Part shown: piece after piece, positions 8,847 through 17,069 of the stretch
Layout of the letters: every line of letters starts with the position of its first letter
How positions within the stretch are numbered: the first letter of the stretch is position 1
From: Alicyclobacillus sp. SP_1
GTDB taxonomy: Bacteria > Bacillota > Bacilli > Alicyclobacillales > Alicyclobacillaceae
Assembly: GCF_024706985.1 (NCBI RefSeq)
Contig: NZ_JAMCCX010000083.1
Location: forward strand, 61,469 to 125,468
DNA: 64,000 nt
Direction of reading: 5' to 3'
The notes under the pieces: generated by a model
Database searches by the model: none
Told to the model about the DNA's origin: nothing
The model's input: only the letters and a program-made list of their open reading frames with translations
Made by a program: the position numbers and the translations under genes

Positions 8847-9326
8847 GTGACCAAAGTAGCTCCTTTTGCTGATGCCTGGCTACGCCATCGCCTCATCACA
8901 TCCGACATACTGGACGGACTGACGGACGACCACGCCCTTGAATTTAAGCCGTGGGACGGGGCTATGTCTCTGCGTGAGTTGGTTGTACATATGCTGGTCG
9001 CAGCAGACATGTTCACGAGCACCATACAGAATGGAAGTTTTTCACGCCCCAATCCGGACGCATTGCCAAAACCGACCACTCTCGCGGAATTGCGCGCCGC
9101 GACGCACGATTTTACGAACCGCACGAAGGACCAGTTGGCCAGTATCTCTGATGAGACCTACGACAAGATGATTGACACCACTCAGGTCTTTGGGCAACCC
9201 CTGCCGGCGCACGCGTTGCTCGGCATTATGAAAGACCATGAAATTCACCACAAGGGTCAGCTGTTCGTTTACGGACGCATGCTTGGCATGGAGAAAATGC
9301 CACCCATCGTCCGCCGCACCATCTAA
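8847..9326 (+). CDS. DinB-family four-helix-bundle protein
   Basis: A 159-residue protein starting at GTG with GAGGGGGA upstream. The pattern is that of DinB/YfiT metal-dependent folds: WLRHRLITSDILDGLTDD, the first His in LRELVVHMLVAADMF, and the paired C-terminal ligands in GIMKDHEIHHKGQLFVYGRMLG. Family members are putative metal-binding hydrolases or thiol transferases, often stress linked; the role here cannot be inferred from neighbours (divergent dioxygenase, convergent MFS gene). Confidence 0.85.
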   Translation: MTKVAPFADAWLRHRLITSDILDGLTDDHALEFKPWDGAMSLRELVVHMLVAADMFTSTIQNGSFSRPNPDALPKPTTLAELRAATHDFTNRTKDQLASISDETYDKMIDTTQVFGQPLPAHALLGIMKDHEIHHKGQLFVYGRMLGMEKMPPIVRRTI

Positions 9327-9365
9327 ATATGCGTCCTTCTACAGTCAGCATGCCGGCGTGCCGAG

Positions 9366-10640
9366 TTAAACACCACTCGACACGTCGGTCAACTGCCTGC
9401 GTTCGCTGGCGACAGGCGCCACTCTGGCATAGCCAAGATAGGAAATCGCGCCAAACAGTACAAGTAGAGAGGCCACTCCAAAGGCAGGCACATGAGCCCC
9501 GATAGTGACGCTCAGCGATGCAAGAACGCGACCCATCCCCCACGTCATTGAGGTGACGGCCAGATACGAAGTTCGTCCCTCGAGCGGTGCCAAATCTCCC
9601 ATGTACGATTGACGCACTGGCACAGCCAACACTTCTCCAAACGTCGCCACGGCCATTGCCAAAGCCAGAGCCAGCGGGGCTGAAAACACGCATTGAAGTG
9701 CAAACCCCAGAGCATTCAAACCAACCCCAAACAACAATGTGGTCTTATCCGGCAATTTTTGCGCCAATTTGACCGCGAAGGAAGCGAGCAGAACCACCAA
9801 CACAGTGTTCTCAGTCTGTAAAAAACCGACCATGGAAATACCATCTACCGGCACAATCCACTTCAACAAGTGCAAGGCATACGGATGAACCGTATCGGCC
9901 AAATGAACACCGATGTAGTTTGGCAGTTCACTTTCCACCGTAGCCGCCAATGTACCCGCTAATAAATAGATCAAAAACGGTCTATCCATCGCAATGCGAC
10001 GGTAACTTTGCCACAGGTTTAGCCGCGTCCCACCAACTCTCTTGCCGCGTTCCGTTGTCTTTGGAGGATGATACGTTTCCGCGATGAAGAAGTACGTGAT
10101 AAACCACGTCCCTAGAACGACGATGGCCATGACTGCAAAGAGCAGAAAGCGGTCTACGTTGAAAAACAGAGCACCAATCGACGAACCGATAGCCATGGTT
10201 AAATTCATCATCCAATAGAAGAGGGAAAACACATAACGGCGACTATCTGAGTCTGTGACGTCGAGGATCATCGCATCATCCACTGGTCCGTAAATGCCCC
10301 AGCAAAGATTTCCGATTATATATGCCACAAAGGTAATGACCGCCGAGTGATACCACGGACTGTTGGCGACCGCCATGGCCAAATAGGTCAAAAAGAACGT
10401 CGCCTCCGCATAGAGGAGGATGCGTCTGCGTCCAATCCCATCGGCAACATATCCTCCATAAGCGCTGGAGAAAAGGGCTAAAATGAGTCCCGCAGCCAAT
10501 AGAATGCCCGTCAGGCCAGCACCAAAATGCTTGGCAAAATAGATCGTCATGAAGGGCTGAGTGGTCGCTTGTGCAATGCCAAACGCAAAAAACACAAAGA
10601 CCCGAATGCGAATGTTGCGATGCAATCTTCCGAATTGCAT
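9366..10640 (-). CDS. MFS transporter, drug-exporter-like
   Basis: The 424-residue product has about 12 hydrophobic segments and the MFS loop motif GGYVADGIGRRRILLYAE between the second and third. The start ATG at 10640 has GGGAGACC upstream. It resembles multidrug or metabolite exporters; the substrate is unknown. It ends 40 bp from the convergent DinB gene, and a shared terminator is not obvious there. Confidence 0.85.
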   Translation of the reverse strand: MQFGRLHRNIRIRVFVFFAFGIAQATTQPFMTIYFAKHFGAGLTGILLAAGLILALFSSAYGGYVADGIGRRRILLYAEATFFLTYLAMAVANSPWYHSAVITFVAYIIGNLCWGIYGPVDDAMILDVTDSDSRRYVFSLFYWMMNLTMAIGSSIGALFFNVDRFLLFAVMAIVVLGTWFITYFFIAETYHPPKTTERGKRVGGTRLNLWQSYRRIAMDRPFLIYLLAGTLAATVESELPNYIGVHLADTVHPYALHLLKWIVPVDGISMVGFLQTENTVLVVLLASFAVKLAQKLPDKTTLLFGVGLNALGFALQCVFSAPLALALAMAVATFGEVLAVPVRQSYMGDLAPLEGRTSYLAVTSMTWGMGRVLASLSVTIGAHVPAFGVASLLVLFGAISYLGYARVAPVASERRQLTDVSSGV

Positions 10641-10789
10641 GATGGTCTCCCTTCCGAATTTGAGGCGTGAACCAACCGTACCATCCTGTTACCTTCCTGG
10701 TGGACCATGGCGGATTCCAGCCAAGGAGCCTACTCGCTCGTCGACCCCGAGTTGGTCATGCAAATTCGGCATGCCGGGCGCACCGCAAA
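10641..10789. other. Promoter region of the MFS exporter
   Basis: No convincing coding sequence. This stretch must hold the promoter for the leftward MFS gene; no clear -35/-10 pair or operator stood out. Confidence 0.4.
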
Positions 10790-10823
10790 AAGGCGCCACG
10801 GGGCGACTTGCCCGTGGCGCCTT
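10790..10823 (-). terminator. Intrinsic terminator downstream of thiD
   Basis: AAGGCGCCACGGG (10790-10802) and CCCGTGGCGCCTT (10811-10823) form a perfect 13-bp stem with an 8-nt loop. On the minus strand it is followed by TTTTTGCGG. It lies about 170 bp after the thiD stop; the stretch between holds no gene I can support. Confidence 0.85.
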
Positions 10824-10991
10824 CGCGTTCAGAGAATAGAACTAACCGCGAGGTATGGACAAGCCGATGGAAGACACACGGATGGAATGAAACAGAACAT
10901 AGCCACGTGTGACTCTCATCGACTGCCCAACCTCCTAGTGAAGCAAAGTACGATCATCATAACACAGCAACAAATTCTTGGCAATCGGCTG

Positions 10992-11918
10992 TCACAACGA
11001 GGGAAGGTCGGCGCCATGATAGGGAAGCCAAGTTTGATTGTCTTGCCAAATGTAAAATGCCGAAGGAACGGGCTTAAATCCTACTGAAATCGGGGCCGAG
11101 TGGTCCGTCGGACCATGACCTGTACCTACATCCCACGCTTCTGCACCTCTCACCGCTTCATGGACGAATGCCTTCGCGGCACTCATCGCGTCCAAAACCG
11201 ACGCACCACGAGCCAACATGGCTGTCAGCGCGGACGAAAACGTACAGCCAGTCCCGTGCGTCTTGTGCGTGTCCATTCTCTCGCCAGCAAAATAGGTGAA
11301 TTGACCCTCTGCATAAAGCAGGTCCACGACCAGATTCGAGGTATTCTTCATCCACTCTCGCGGCATGTGACCGCCCTTGATAACCACAGCCCGCGGGCCG
11401 AGAGCGGCAATGTCGATGGCAGCGCGGTGGCAGTCTTCAAAATTGCGAATCGGATATCCGCACAGTGCTTCAGTCTCCATAACATTTGGGGTAATGACCA
11501 TCGTCAAAGGCAAAAGCTCTTCCTTGAGGGTCGCCACGGACTCCTGACGAAGCAGAGGAGCCCCACCCTTCGCGACCATCACCGGATCGACCACAAGGTT
11601 TTCCACACAGATGTGCCGAAGAAAATCAGCGACCGTATGGATAATGCCAGCATTCGCGAGCATACCGGTTTTGACAGCGTCCACACCGAAATCGGTGTAG
11701 ACAGACTCCAATTGCAGCCGAACAAAATCCGGATTCACTTCGTAAATTCCCTGTACTCCAATGGTATTTTGTGCAGTCAGCGACGTCAGCACCGACATTC
11801 CATACACCTGAAATTGATGCATGGTTTTCAAGTCCGCCTGAATTCCGGCACCCCCGCCACTGTCCGACCCAGCAATGGTGAGCGCCCGAACAACATGGCC
11901 CTGGTTGGTTCGAATCAT
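10992..11918 (-). CDS. thiD: Hydroxymethylpyrimidine / phosphomethylpyrimidine kinase
   Basis: A ribokinase-fold kinase of about 308 residues from the ATG at 11918 (a TTG four codons earlier is possible; neither has a strong ribosome binding site). Signatures are ALTIAGSDSGGGAGIQADLKT at the N-terminus, VDPVMVAKGGAPLL, VITPNVMETEALCG, and the anion-hole motif HGTGCTFSSALTAMLARG. It phosphorylates HMP to HMP-P and HMP-PP for thiamine synthesis. The closest ThiD proteins are about 265 residues; this one has an extra C-terminal tail of some 40 residues after the GAEAWDVGTGHGPTDH segment. A TPP riboswitch with terminator precedes it, which fits both the assignment and end-product control. Confidence 0.93.
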   Translation of the reverse strand: MIRTNQGHVVRALTIAGSDSGGGAGIQADLKTMHQFQVYGMSVLTSLTAQNTIGVQGIYEVNPDFVRLQLESVYTDFGVDAVKTGMLANAGIIHTVADFLRHICVENLVVDPVMVAKGGAPLLRQESVATLKEELLPLTMVITPNVMETEALCGYPIRNFEDCHRAAIDIAALGPRAVVIKGGHMPREWMKNTSNLVVDLLYAEGQFTYFAGERMDTHKTHGTGCTFSSALTAMLARGASVLDAMSAAKAFVHEAVRGAEAWDVGTGHGPTDHSAPISVGFKPVPSAFYIWQDNQTWLPYHGADLPSL

Positions 11919-11994
11919 GATATCGCCCAAACATTCGTGAAGCTCTTGACATACGAAACCAGACGCGTGTTTAATTCCTTCCTAAACCACATAC

Positions 11995-12021
11995 AAAAAG
12001 CCTCCTTATCCATGTAGAGGC
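11995..12021 (-). terminator. Riboswitch expression-platform terminator before thiD
   Basis: On the minus strand GCCTC (12017-12021) and GAGGC (12000-12004) flank a 12-nt loop and are followed by TTTTT (11995-11999). It lies between the TPP aptamer and thiD, as expected for transcriptional riboswitch control. The stem is short, so an alternative pairing with the GAACTC/GAGTTC hairpin at about 12044-12060 may take part. Confidence 0.65.
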
Positions 12022-12070
12022 CTCCAGGGGGCAGGAAGTTCCGAACTCTCGAGGGAGTTCCCACAAACCT

Positions 12071-12160
12071 CCGCCACTTCCCTACGCTGGTATTATCCAG
12101 ATCAGGTATAAGGGTCCAAGGAGAATCTCCTGTCTCAGCATCGTGCTCCCCTAGTGGCTC
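12071..12160 (-). promoter_or_regulatory. TPP riboswitch (THI element)
   Basis: Read on the minus strand, the region shows the conserved THI elements in order: CCACTAGGGGAGC, GCTGAGACAGGAG, GGACCCTTATACCTGATC, TGGATAATACCAGCG and TAGGGAAGTGG. The outer helix CCACT/AGTGG closes the aptamer. It is upstream of thiD and followed by a terminator, so binding of thiamine diphosphate should reduce thiD transcription. Confidence 0.96.
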
Positions 12161-12406
12161 TATTGCGTTAGAGTCAATATATCACGAGTCATAAAATTGA
12201 GCACATAGCGGCCGCACATACAATAAAGCGCATTTTCGGAGAAGGGGAAAAGGAAACTTGACGGTATCACCATACACGTGATAGCCTCAAATCGTGATCA
12301 CAATAGCCTGTAAGAATTTCAATGTTGGCCAATGCTGAATCCAAATAAAAAACCGATGCAATCAACCAAAGCAAGGTGTCGTTTGTTGGGTTTAGATTGG
12401 AAACCC
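12161..12406. other. Divergent thiD / tenI leader and promoter region
   Basis: No coding sequence. For tenI there is a possible -35 TTGACG at 12258-12263, then TATCAC-7 nt-GTGATA (12265-12283) and a perfect GTGATCAC palindrome (12294-12301), which look operator-like. GGGTTT (12388-12393) can pair with AAACCC (12401-12406) just before the terminator. No second THI element is visible on the plus strand. Confidence 0.45.
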
Positions 12407-12438
12407 GCCGTCCCTAATTTATTAGGTGCGGCTTTTTT
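12407..12438 (+). terminator. Attenuator-like terminator in the tenI operon leader
   Basis: GCCG (12407-12410) pairs with CGGC (12429-12432) and CCTAA with TTAGG around a TTTA loop, followed by six T (12433-12438). It ends only a few bases before the tenI ribosome binding site GAGGTG, so it is placed to control the operon rather than end an upstream gene. Confidence 0.7.
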
Positions 12439-12451
12439 GTTGAGGTGAGAT

Positions 12452-13153
12452 ATGCGCGCAGTCTTGCACGTCATCAGTGATAGAACTCGGCATCAGACAC
12501 CGCTTCTCGAGGCACTTTTACTTGCAGCCGAAGGCGGCGCCGATGTGATTCAGATTCGAGAAAAGAAAGCCCCGGTGGCGGAGACCTACTCCTTCGTCAT
12601 GGAGTTGTTGGGGCATCTCATGCACAGACAAAGTTCGCCTGCACTCTTTGTCAATGACCGCGTCGACGTTGCTTTGGCGGCAAATGTCTCAGGAGTCCAT
12701 CTAGCAGCAAAATCTCTGCCTATTCATGTCGTCGACCAACTCAGGCGGCAGGCCAATTGGTATGGGTAAATTGGTTGCTCTGTACACAGCCTAGAGGAAG
12801 CTCTAGCCGCTGAGCAGTCCGGCGCAGACTATGTCACCTTCGGACACATCTATGCCAGCGAGTCTCATCCAGGGATACCCCCTCGCGGTCTGACTGCGCT
12901 CCGAAAAGTGGTTGAGGCACTGTCCATTCCAGTTATCGCCATCGGAGGGATTGACCGATTTAACCTTGCTTCTGTTCTGGATACGAACTGTAGCGGAGTG
13001 GCCGTGATTGGCTCTGTGCTGAACGCGACAAACCCTTTCGATGCAACCAGGACGTTGAAAGAACTCATCGATCATTCACGAGCAGTACCTAAGATTCCCT
13101 TTACGTGGAGTCGTCGCAGATTGGACCAACGAAATGGAGGAATTGTGCCATGA
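12452..13153 (+). pseudogene. tenI: Thiazole tautomerase TenI / ThiE-like, interrupted by an in-frame TAA
   Basis: One continuous reading frame of 233 codons encodes a TenI/ThiE-type barrel but contains TAA at 12767-12769. Before it: LHVISDRTRHQTP, ADVIQIREKKAP, FVNDRVDVAL, GVHLAAKSLP. After it, in the same frame: IGCSVHSLEEALAAE, ADYVTFGHIYASESHPGI, PVIAIGGIDRF and GVAVIGSVL. The FGH (not FGP) and HPGIPPRG segments favour TenI, which tautomerises the thiazole product of ThiG, over ThiE. The start has GAGGTG upstream, and the end overlaps thiO by ATGA, as in an intact operon. The stop may be a real nonsense mutation, a sequencing error, or read through; the rest of the gene shows no decay, which suggests a recent event. 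Confidence 0.85.
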
Positions 13154-14274
13154 CTGACGCGTTCGACGTGATTGTCATTGGTGGCGGCGTGATTGGTATG
13201 AGCAGTGCTTGGCGTCTCGCAGGGACAGGTCGACGGGTGCTGTTATTGGAGCGAGATCGTACTGGTGCGGAAGCGTCCAGTGCCGCCGCTGGCATGCTCG
13301 GGGCTCAATTGGAGACCTCCAGTCCAGGTCCATTTTTTCAATTGTGCTTGGAAAGTCGGTCTCTTTATCAGAACTACGTCGACGAGTTGCGTGAAGAAAC
13401 GGGTGTCGATGCTCAGTTGAACCACAACGGAATTTACCAACTTGCACTCACGGAAACCGAAGCCCATGCTTTACAACGGCGCATGGAATGGCAAATCCAG
13501 GCCGGTGGGCGCGCCCAGTTTCTGAGTAGCCGCGAGGTATATGAGAGTGAACCGCTCGTCGCAAGAAACTTTGGAGCGTTATATCTGCCGGATGACGGCA
13601 ACATTCATGCGCCCCTTCTCATCCGGGCACTGTCTCTGGCAGTAAAGAGAACATGCACGGTTTTGGAAGGTGCCGAAGCCATTTCCATCGTCACTCACAA
13701 TTCGCTTGACTATACGGTCTCCACGCACAGTGAGAAATACGTGACTAGGACCGTTGTGGTGGCGACAGGCGCTTGGGCACCCCATTTACTACCATCTCTC
13801 ACCGGGCGAATCCGACCTGTTAAAGGCCAACTTCTATCCATTCGTCCGCGCCGTGCGACGCTACAGCGCACCATCTTCCATCATCACACCTACCTAGTGC
13901 CAAAGCGAGACGGAACCATTGTTGTTGGAGCGACTGAGGACAAGGAAGCAGGCTTCAATCGCGACGTGCGCGCGGACGCCGTCCAATATCTCTTAGACTC
14001 CGCACAACAGGTGGCTCCCGGACTGTCCGATGCCGTCTTTGTGCGGAGTTGGATTGGACATCGGCCCGGGTCGGAAGATGCGCACCCATGGATTGGCGAA
14101 CTCGCCGAGTCTCCTCAGCTTCATGTAGCGGTCGGCCATTTTCGAAACGGGATTCTGCTTGCCCCTGTAACAGCCAACATGCTGCTCGACTCCATTGAGC
14201 GTCGACCGTGGCCAGTTCATTGGCAGGCATTCCATCCAGCAAGAGTGTCTCATGAAGGCGAGGTGACTATCTGA
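13150..14274 (+). CDS. thiO: Glycine oxidase ThiO
   Basis: The 374-residue FAD enzyme starts at the ATG overlapping the tenI frame by four bases. VIVIGGGVIGMSSAWRLA (residues 7-24) is the dinucleotide-binding motif, LLERDRTGAEASSAAAGML follows, and WIGHRPGSEDAHPWIGE plus VAVGHFRNGILLAPVTA near the C-terminus are DAO-family FAD and substrate segments. It oxidises glycine to the imine used by ThiG for thiazole formation. The frame extends upstream to 13105, but that part overlaps tenI. It is followed directly by thiS (1-bp overlap). Confidence 0.93.
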   Translation: MTDAFDVIVIGGGVIGMSSAWRLAGTGRRVLLLERDRTGAEASSAAAGMLGAQLETSSPGPFFQLCLESRSLYQNYVDELREETGVDAQLNHNGIYQLALTETEAHALQRRMEWQIQAGGRAQFLSSREVYESEPLVARNFGALYLPDDGNIHAPLLIRALSLAVKRTCTVLEGAEAISIVTHNSLDYTVSTHSEKYVTRTVVVATGAWAPHLLPSLTGRIRPVKGQLLSIRPRRATLQRTIFHHHTYLVPKRDGTIVVGATEDKEAGFNRDVRADAVQYLLDSAQQVAPGLSDAVFVRSWIGHRPGSEDAHPWIGELAESPQLHVAVGHFRNGILLAPVTANMLLDSIERRPWPVHWQAFHPARVSHEGEVTI

Positions 14275-14480
14275 TGGACGTGAACGTCAACATCAATGGC
14301 AAAGCGAGATGGATTGACGCCAACACCACGGTCGAGCAACTCATCAAACAACTTGACCTGGCAAATGAACGAATTGCCGTCGAACACAACCGAATCATCC
14401 TGGAAGCAACACAATTCCCCAGCATCACTCTAAAGTCCGGGGACGCACTGGAAATCGTCCGCTTTGTCGGTGGAGGCTGA
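14274..14480 (+). CDS. thiS: Sulfur carrier protein ThiS
   Basis: The 68-residue ubiquitin-like protein ends in the required Gly-Gly (VRFVGGG). It has INGKARWIDANTTVEQLI at the N-terminus and SGDALEIVRF before the tail. Its C-terminal thiocarboxylate gives sulfur to ThiG. The start overlaps the thiO stop by one base. The ThiF-type adenylyltransferase needed to charge it is not in the window. Confidence 0.95.
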   Translation: MDVNVNINGKARWIDANTTVEQLIKQLDLANERIAVEHNRIILEATQFPSITLKSGDALEIVRFVGGG

Positions 14481-14574
14481 TAAGGACTTGATTCCCTCCA
14501 ATGCTCGACTGTATCAACATGCCATATAGTCTCATAGAGGAAAAAATGAACGATTATAGTAGGAGGAATCGCTC

Positions 14575-15357
14575 TTGGAGAAGTTGACGATTGCCGGTCG
14601 CAGTTTTCGGTCAAGACTGATGGTCGGTACAGGCAAGTACACCACGTTCCACGAAATGAAAGCAGCACTAGATGAGTCTGGAGCGGAGATTGTCACCGTC
14701 GCTGTTCGCCGTGTCAATCTCGAAGAACGTGAGGAGTCCTTACTGTCCTATGTGGATGTCCATCGATACTTTCTGTTGCCGAACACGGCTGGCTGCAAGA
14801 CCGCAGACGAAGCCATTCGCACCGCTCACCTGGCGCGTGCTGCAGGGCTGTCCAACTGGGTGAAACTCGAAGTCATCCCGGACGACGGTACACTGCTGCC
14901 CGACCCCGTTGCAACCGTAGAAGCAGCAGAAGCGTTGGTCAAAGAAGGGTTCGTCGTCTTGCCGTACACGTCCGATGACCACCACGTAGCCCGACGCTTA
15001 CTTGAAGTTGGCTGCGCCACCGTGATGCCATTTGGGTCTGCCATTGGCACCGGACAGGGCCTACCCCACCCAGAACGACTAAAACGGATTATTGATATGG
15101 TGGCAGGACGCGTCCCTGTCGTCATCGACGCTGGCATTGGTGCCCCATCCGATGCTGCATTGGCCATGGAACTCGGCGCAGATGCGGTACTCATCAACAC
15201 TGCTATCGCAAAATCTGAGAATCCGATTCAAATGGCGAGAGCCATGGCGATGGGCGTAGAAGCAGGCCGCTTAGCCTATCTCGCAGGACGCATCCCGCGC
15301 GCCACAACTGCCTCTCCAAGCAGCCCTGCGACAGGTCTCATTGGTTCAACCCTCTAG
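14575..15357 (+). CDS. thiG: Thiazole synthase ThiG
   Basis: A 260-residue TIM-barrel enzyme starting at TTG (14575) with AGGAGG about ten bases upstream. [20 protein letters not shown], and [10 protein letters not shown] are typical; the Lys of the last (about residue 97) is the Schiff-base lysine that binds deoxyxylulose 5-phosphate. [28 protein letters not shown] forms the C-terminal phosphate site. It condenses DXP, dehydroglycine and ThiS-borne sulfur into the thiazole. Its stop codon lies in the ribosome binding site of the lysR gene that follows. Confidence 0.96.
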   Translation: MEKLTIAGRSFRSRLMVGTGKYTTFHEMKAALDESGAEIVTVAVRRVNLEEREESLLSYVDVHRYFLLPNTAGCKTADEAIRTAHLARAAGLSNWVKLEVIPDDGTLLPDPVATVEAAEALVKEGFVVLPYTSDDHHVARRLLEVGCATVMPFGSAIGTGQGLPHPERLKRIIDMVAGRVPVVIDAGIGAPSDAALAMELGADAVLINTAIAKSENPIQMARAMAMGVEAGRLAYLAGRIPRATTASPSSPATGLIGSTL

Positions 15358-15373
15358 GAGGATCGACGTTGTC

Positions 15374-16264
15374 ATGGATTTGCGTTATCTCAACGCCTTT
15401 GTCAAAGTCTGCGATGCGAAGTCGTTCACGGTCGCTGCGCTGTCGCTTGGACTCACACAACCTGCAGTCAGCAAGCAAATCCGGCGCCTCGAGCAAGACC
15501 TTGGCGTACCGCTGTTCAACCGCGACGACAACGGTATCTCGCTGACCGATGCAGGCCGTGAGGCCTACCATACCGCGACTCAGATTCTGGCCGAATGGAC
15601 AAAACTGACCCTCGCCTGCAAGCCCTACTTCGAAAGCCTGCAGGGCACGCTTTCTATCGGATCATCCACAACGCCAGCAAGACATCTTCTCCTGTCCCAC
15701 CTACAGCAGTTTCATGCCGTTCACCCGCATGTCACGCTTCGAGTCCAAGTGGAAGACTCGCAGAGAACCCTTGACGCCTTGTTGCAAAGCGAAATTGATA
15801 TCGCATTTGTGGGTATTGAACCTCATTCTGCCGATCTCGTTCGCACGCCGTTAGCCTCGGACCGTCTGGTTGTGGTGGCAAGCGCATCGTACAACCTCCA
15901 TGACGACTGGCGATTGTCTCCATTCTTGTTGCGCGAAGACGGGTCCGGCACTGGAGCTGCCGCCAAACAGGCATTGGCCGACCTCGGTGTAGACACGGAA
16001 CGATTGAATGTCGTGGCGCGGCTGAATTCGTCGACTTTGGTACTCGACTTCGTGGCCGCTGGTCTGGGATTGGCAGTGATATCTTCGTGGGAAGCTGCAC
16101 AGGCGGTACGTCAGGGCCGCATCCAAGTGGTAGCCGACCTCAACTATCGCCGTGAGTTCCACGTGGTGACGCGGCGCGTGCCGAAGCAGACCGAGCTCAC
16201 TGACGCCTTTCTCCATGCGATTGCACCGCATTCATCCGGGCCAGAAGAGCAGGATGAGGAATAA
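15374..16264 (+). CDS. LysR family transcriptional regulator
   Basis: A 296-residue LysR protein. The N-terminal helix-turn-helix is DLRYLNAFVKVCDAKSFTVAALSLGLTQPAVSKQIRRLE, and the rest is a periplasmic-binding-like effector domain. The ATG at 15374 follows AGGAGG that overlaps the thiG stop, so the regulator is coupled to the thiamine operon. LysR genes are more often divergent from their targets; here it is the last gene of tenI-thiO-thiS-thiG. Its ligand and targets are unknown; a CysL/CysB-like sulfur role would suit the thiazole pathway but is only inference. Confidence 0.88.
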   Translation: MDLRYLNAFVKVCDAKSFTVAALSLGLTQPAVSKQIRRLEQDLGVPLFNRDDNGISLTDAGREAYHTATQILAEWTKLTLACKPYFESLQGTLSIGSSTTPARHLLLSHLQQFHAVHPHVTLRVQVEDSQRTLDALLQSEIDIAFVGIEPHSADLVRTPLASDRLVVVASASYNLHDDWRLSPFLLREDGSGTGAAAKQALADLGVDTERLNVVARLNSSTLVLDFVAAGLGLAVISSWEAAQAVRQGRIQVVADLNYRREFHVVTRRVPKQTELTDAFLHAIAPHSSGPEEQDEE

Positions 16265-16309
16265 AAGCGTGAGAAACCGGGACAGTATCAGAGAGGGAGG
16301 TCACGTCTT

Positions 16310-16594
16310 ATGAATCGTCATGACAGGATGGAGGAAAGCCGTCAAGACCAGAGCCCACTCAGGGACGCGCAAGGTGCCGTTCAGAATGCGCTGCATGCGG
16401 CAAAGCAGGCTGAGTCTCACCCATCAGACACGATGCTCAAACAGGCAGAACAATCCTTGCAGCACGCATACCACGGGCTGGACGGCGCGGCTCAGACAGA
16501 CAATGAGAAAGCGCTCGCGGAGGCGCATGCGGCTTATCGCGAAGCGCAAGAGCATCTACAACAAGCGAACCAGCAGCAAAGCCGAAAAAATTGA
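16310..16594 (+). CDS. Small hydrophilic helical protein of unknown function
   Basis: A 94-residue protein with GGGAGG upstream of its ATG. It is rich in Ala, Gln, Glu and His, contains no Cys or Trp and no membrane segment, and reads as two or three amphipathic helices (AQGAVQNALHAAKQAE, LKQAEQSLQHAYHGLDGA, ALAEAHAAYREAQEHLQQA). I do not recognise the family. The regular spacing of Ala and Gln/Glu suggests a coiled-coil or helical hairpin. It lies between lysR and a strong hairpin, so it may be its own short transcript. Confidence 0.65.
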   Translation: MNRHDRMEESRQDQSPLRDAQGAVQNALHAAKQAESHPSDTMLKQAEQSLQHAYHGLDGAAQTDNEKALAEAHAAYREAQEHLQQANQQQSRKN

Positions 16595-16598
16595 CGAT

Positions 16599-16638
16599 GG
16601 CGCAGTGACTGCCGCATCTAAGCGGTCTTCACTGCGCC
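16599..16638 (+). terminator. Strong hairpin after the small helical protein gene
   Basis: GGCGCAGTGA (16599-16608) pairs perfectly with TCACTGCGCC (16629-16638), with an inner CCGC/GCGG helix. There is no T-run on the plus side; on the minus side TTTTTT occurs seven bases beyond the stem. A terminator is likely but not canonical. Confidence 0.5.
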
Positions 16639-17069
16639 CTGTATATACCCCTTATACCCCACACACCCATCCGTCACTTCAGCAACGTCACTCTCCTTGT
16701 GGAGTACGTCTCATGACGCTGGCCAAGGAGGAACGTTTGCAACCGAATTGCCTTCATTATATTTGACCTTCATCCACTGTGCGTCTCAATTTTGTCTCAA
16801 TCTTGTCTCTCAACTTCTTTCCGACTGAGAAAGAGAGGATTCTGTACACACAATCAGCATGTTCTGACCTAGAAGTTCGGCCTAGCAAAACGCCGTTGAT
16901 AAAATTGCACGTCCACCTTACAGGTGCTATCGTTATCATTGTAGTCATAATGTCATCATTCCGCCATAATTTTCGGACAACCATCGGCCCCGCACACAGA
17001 TGAAAGCGACAATGCCAGTTGTTTTCTGTGCATTTCATTCTTCGTCCTATGCGGCAGAGGAGGTAGAGC
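16639..17069. other. Non-coding upstream region of the ligase pair
   Basis: No supported gene in about 430 bp. It is more AT-rich than the flanking genes and ends in GAGGAGG just before the ligase start. AT-rich repeats such as TCATAATGTCATCAT (about 16943-16960) may belong to the promoter or an operator, but no clear factor can be named. Confidence 0.4.

Noticed and set aside
11100..12017. 305-codon open frame on the plus strand opposite thiD
   Set aside because: It is antisense to a clear thiD and runs through the riboswitch terminator; the product (many Arg, His, Ser, no motifs) looks like a shadow frame.
12180..12451. Second TPP riboswitch before tenI
   Set aside because: None of the conserved CTGAGA or ACCTGATC blocks occurs on the plus strand here.
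16920..16965. Fur box before the ligase pair
   Set aside because: Only a partial GATAAC/ATAATG resemblance; no siderophore or iron genes follow.
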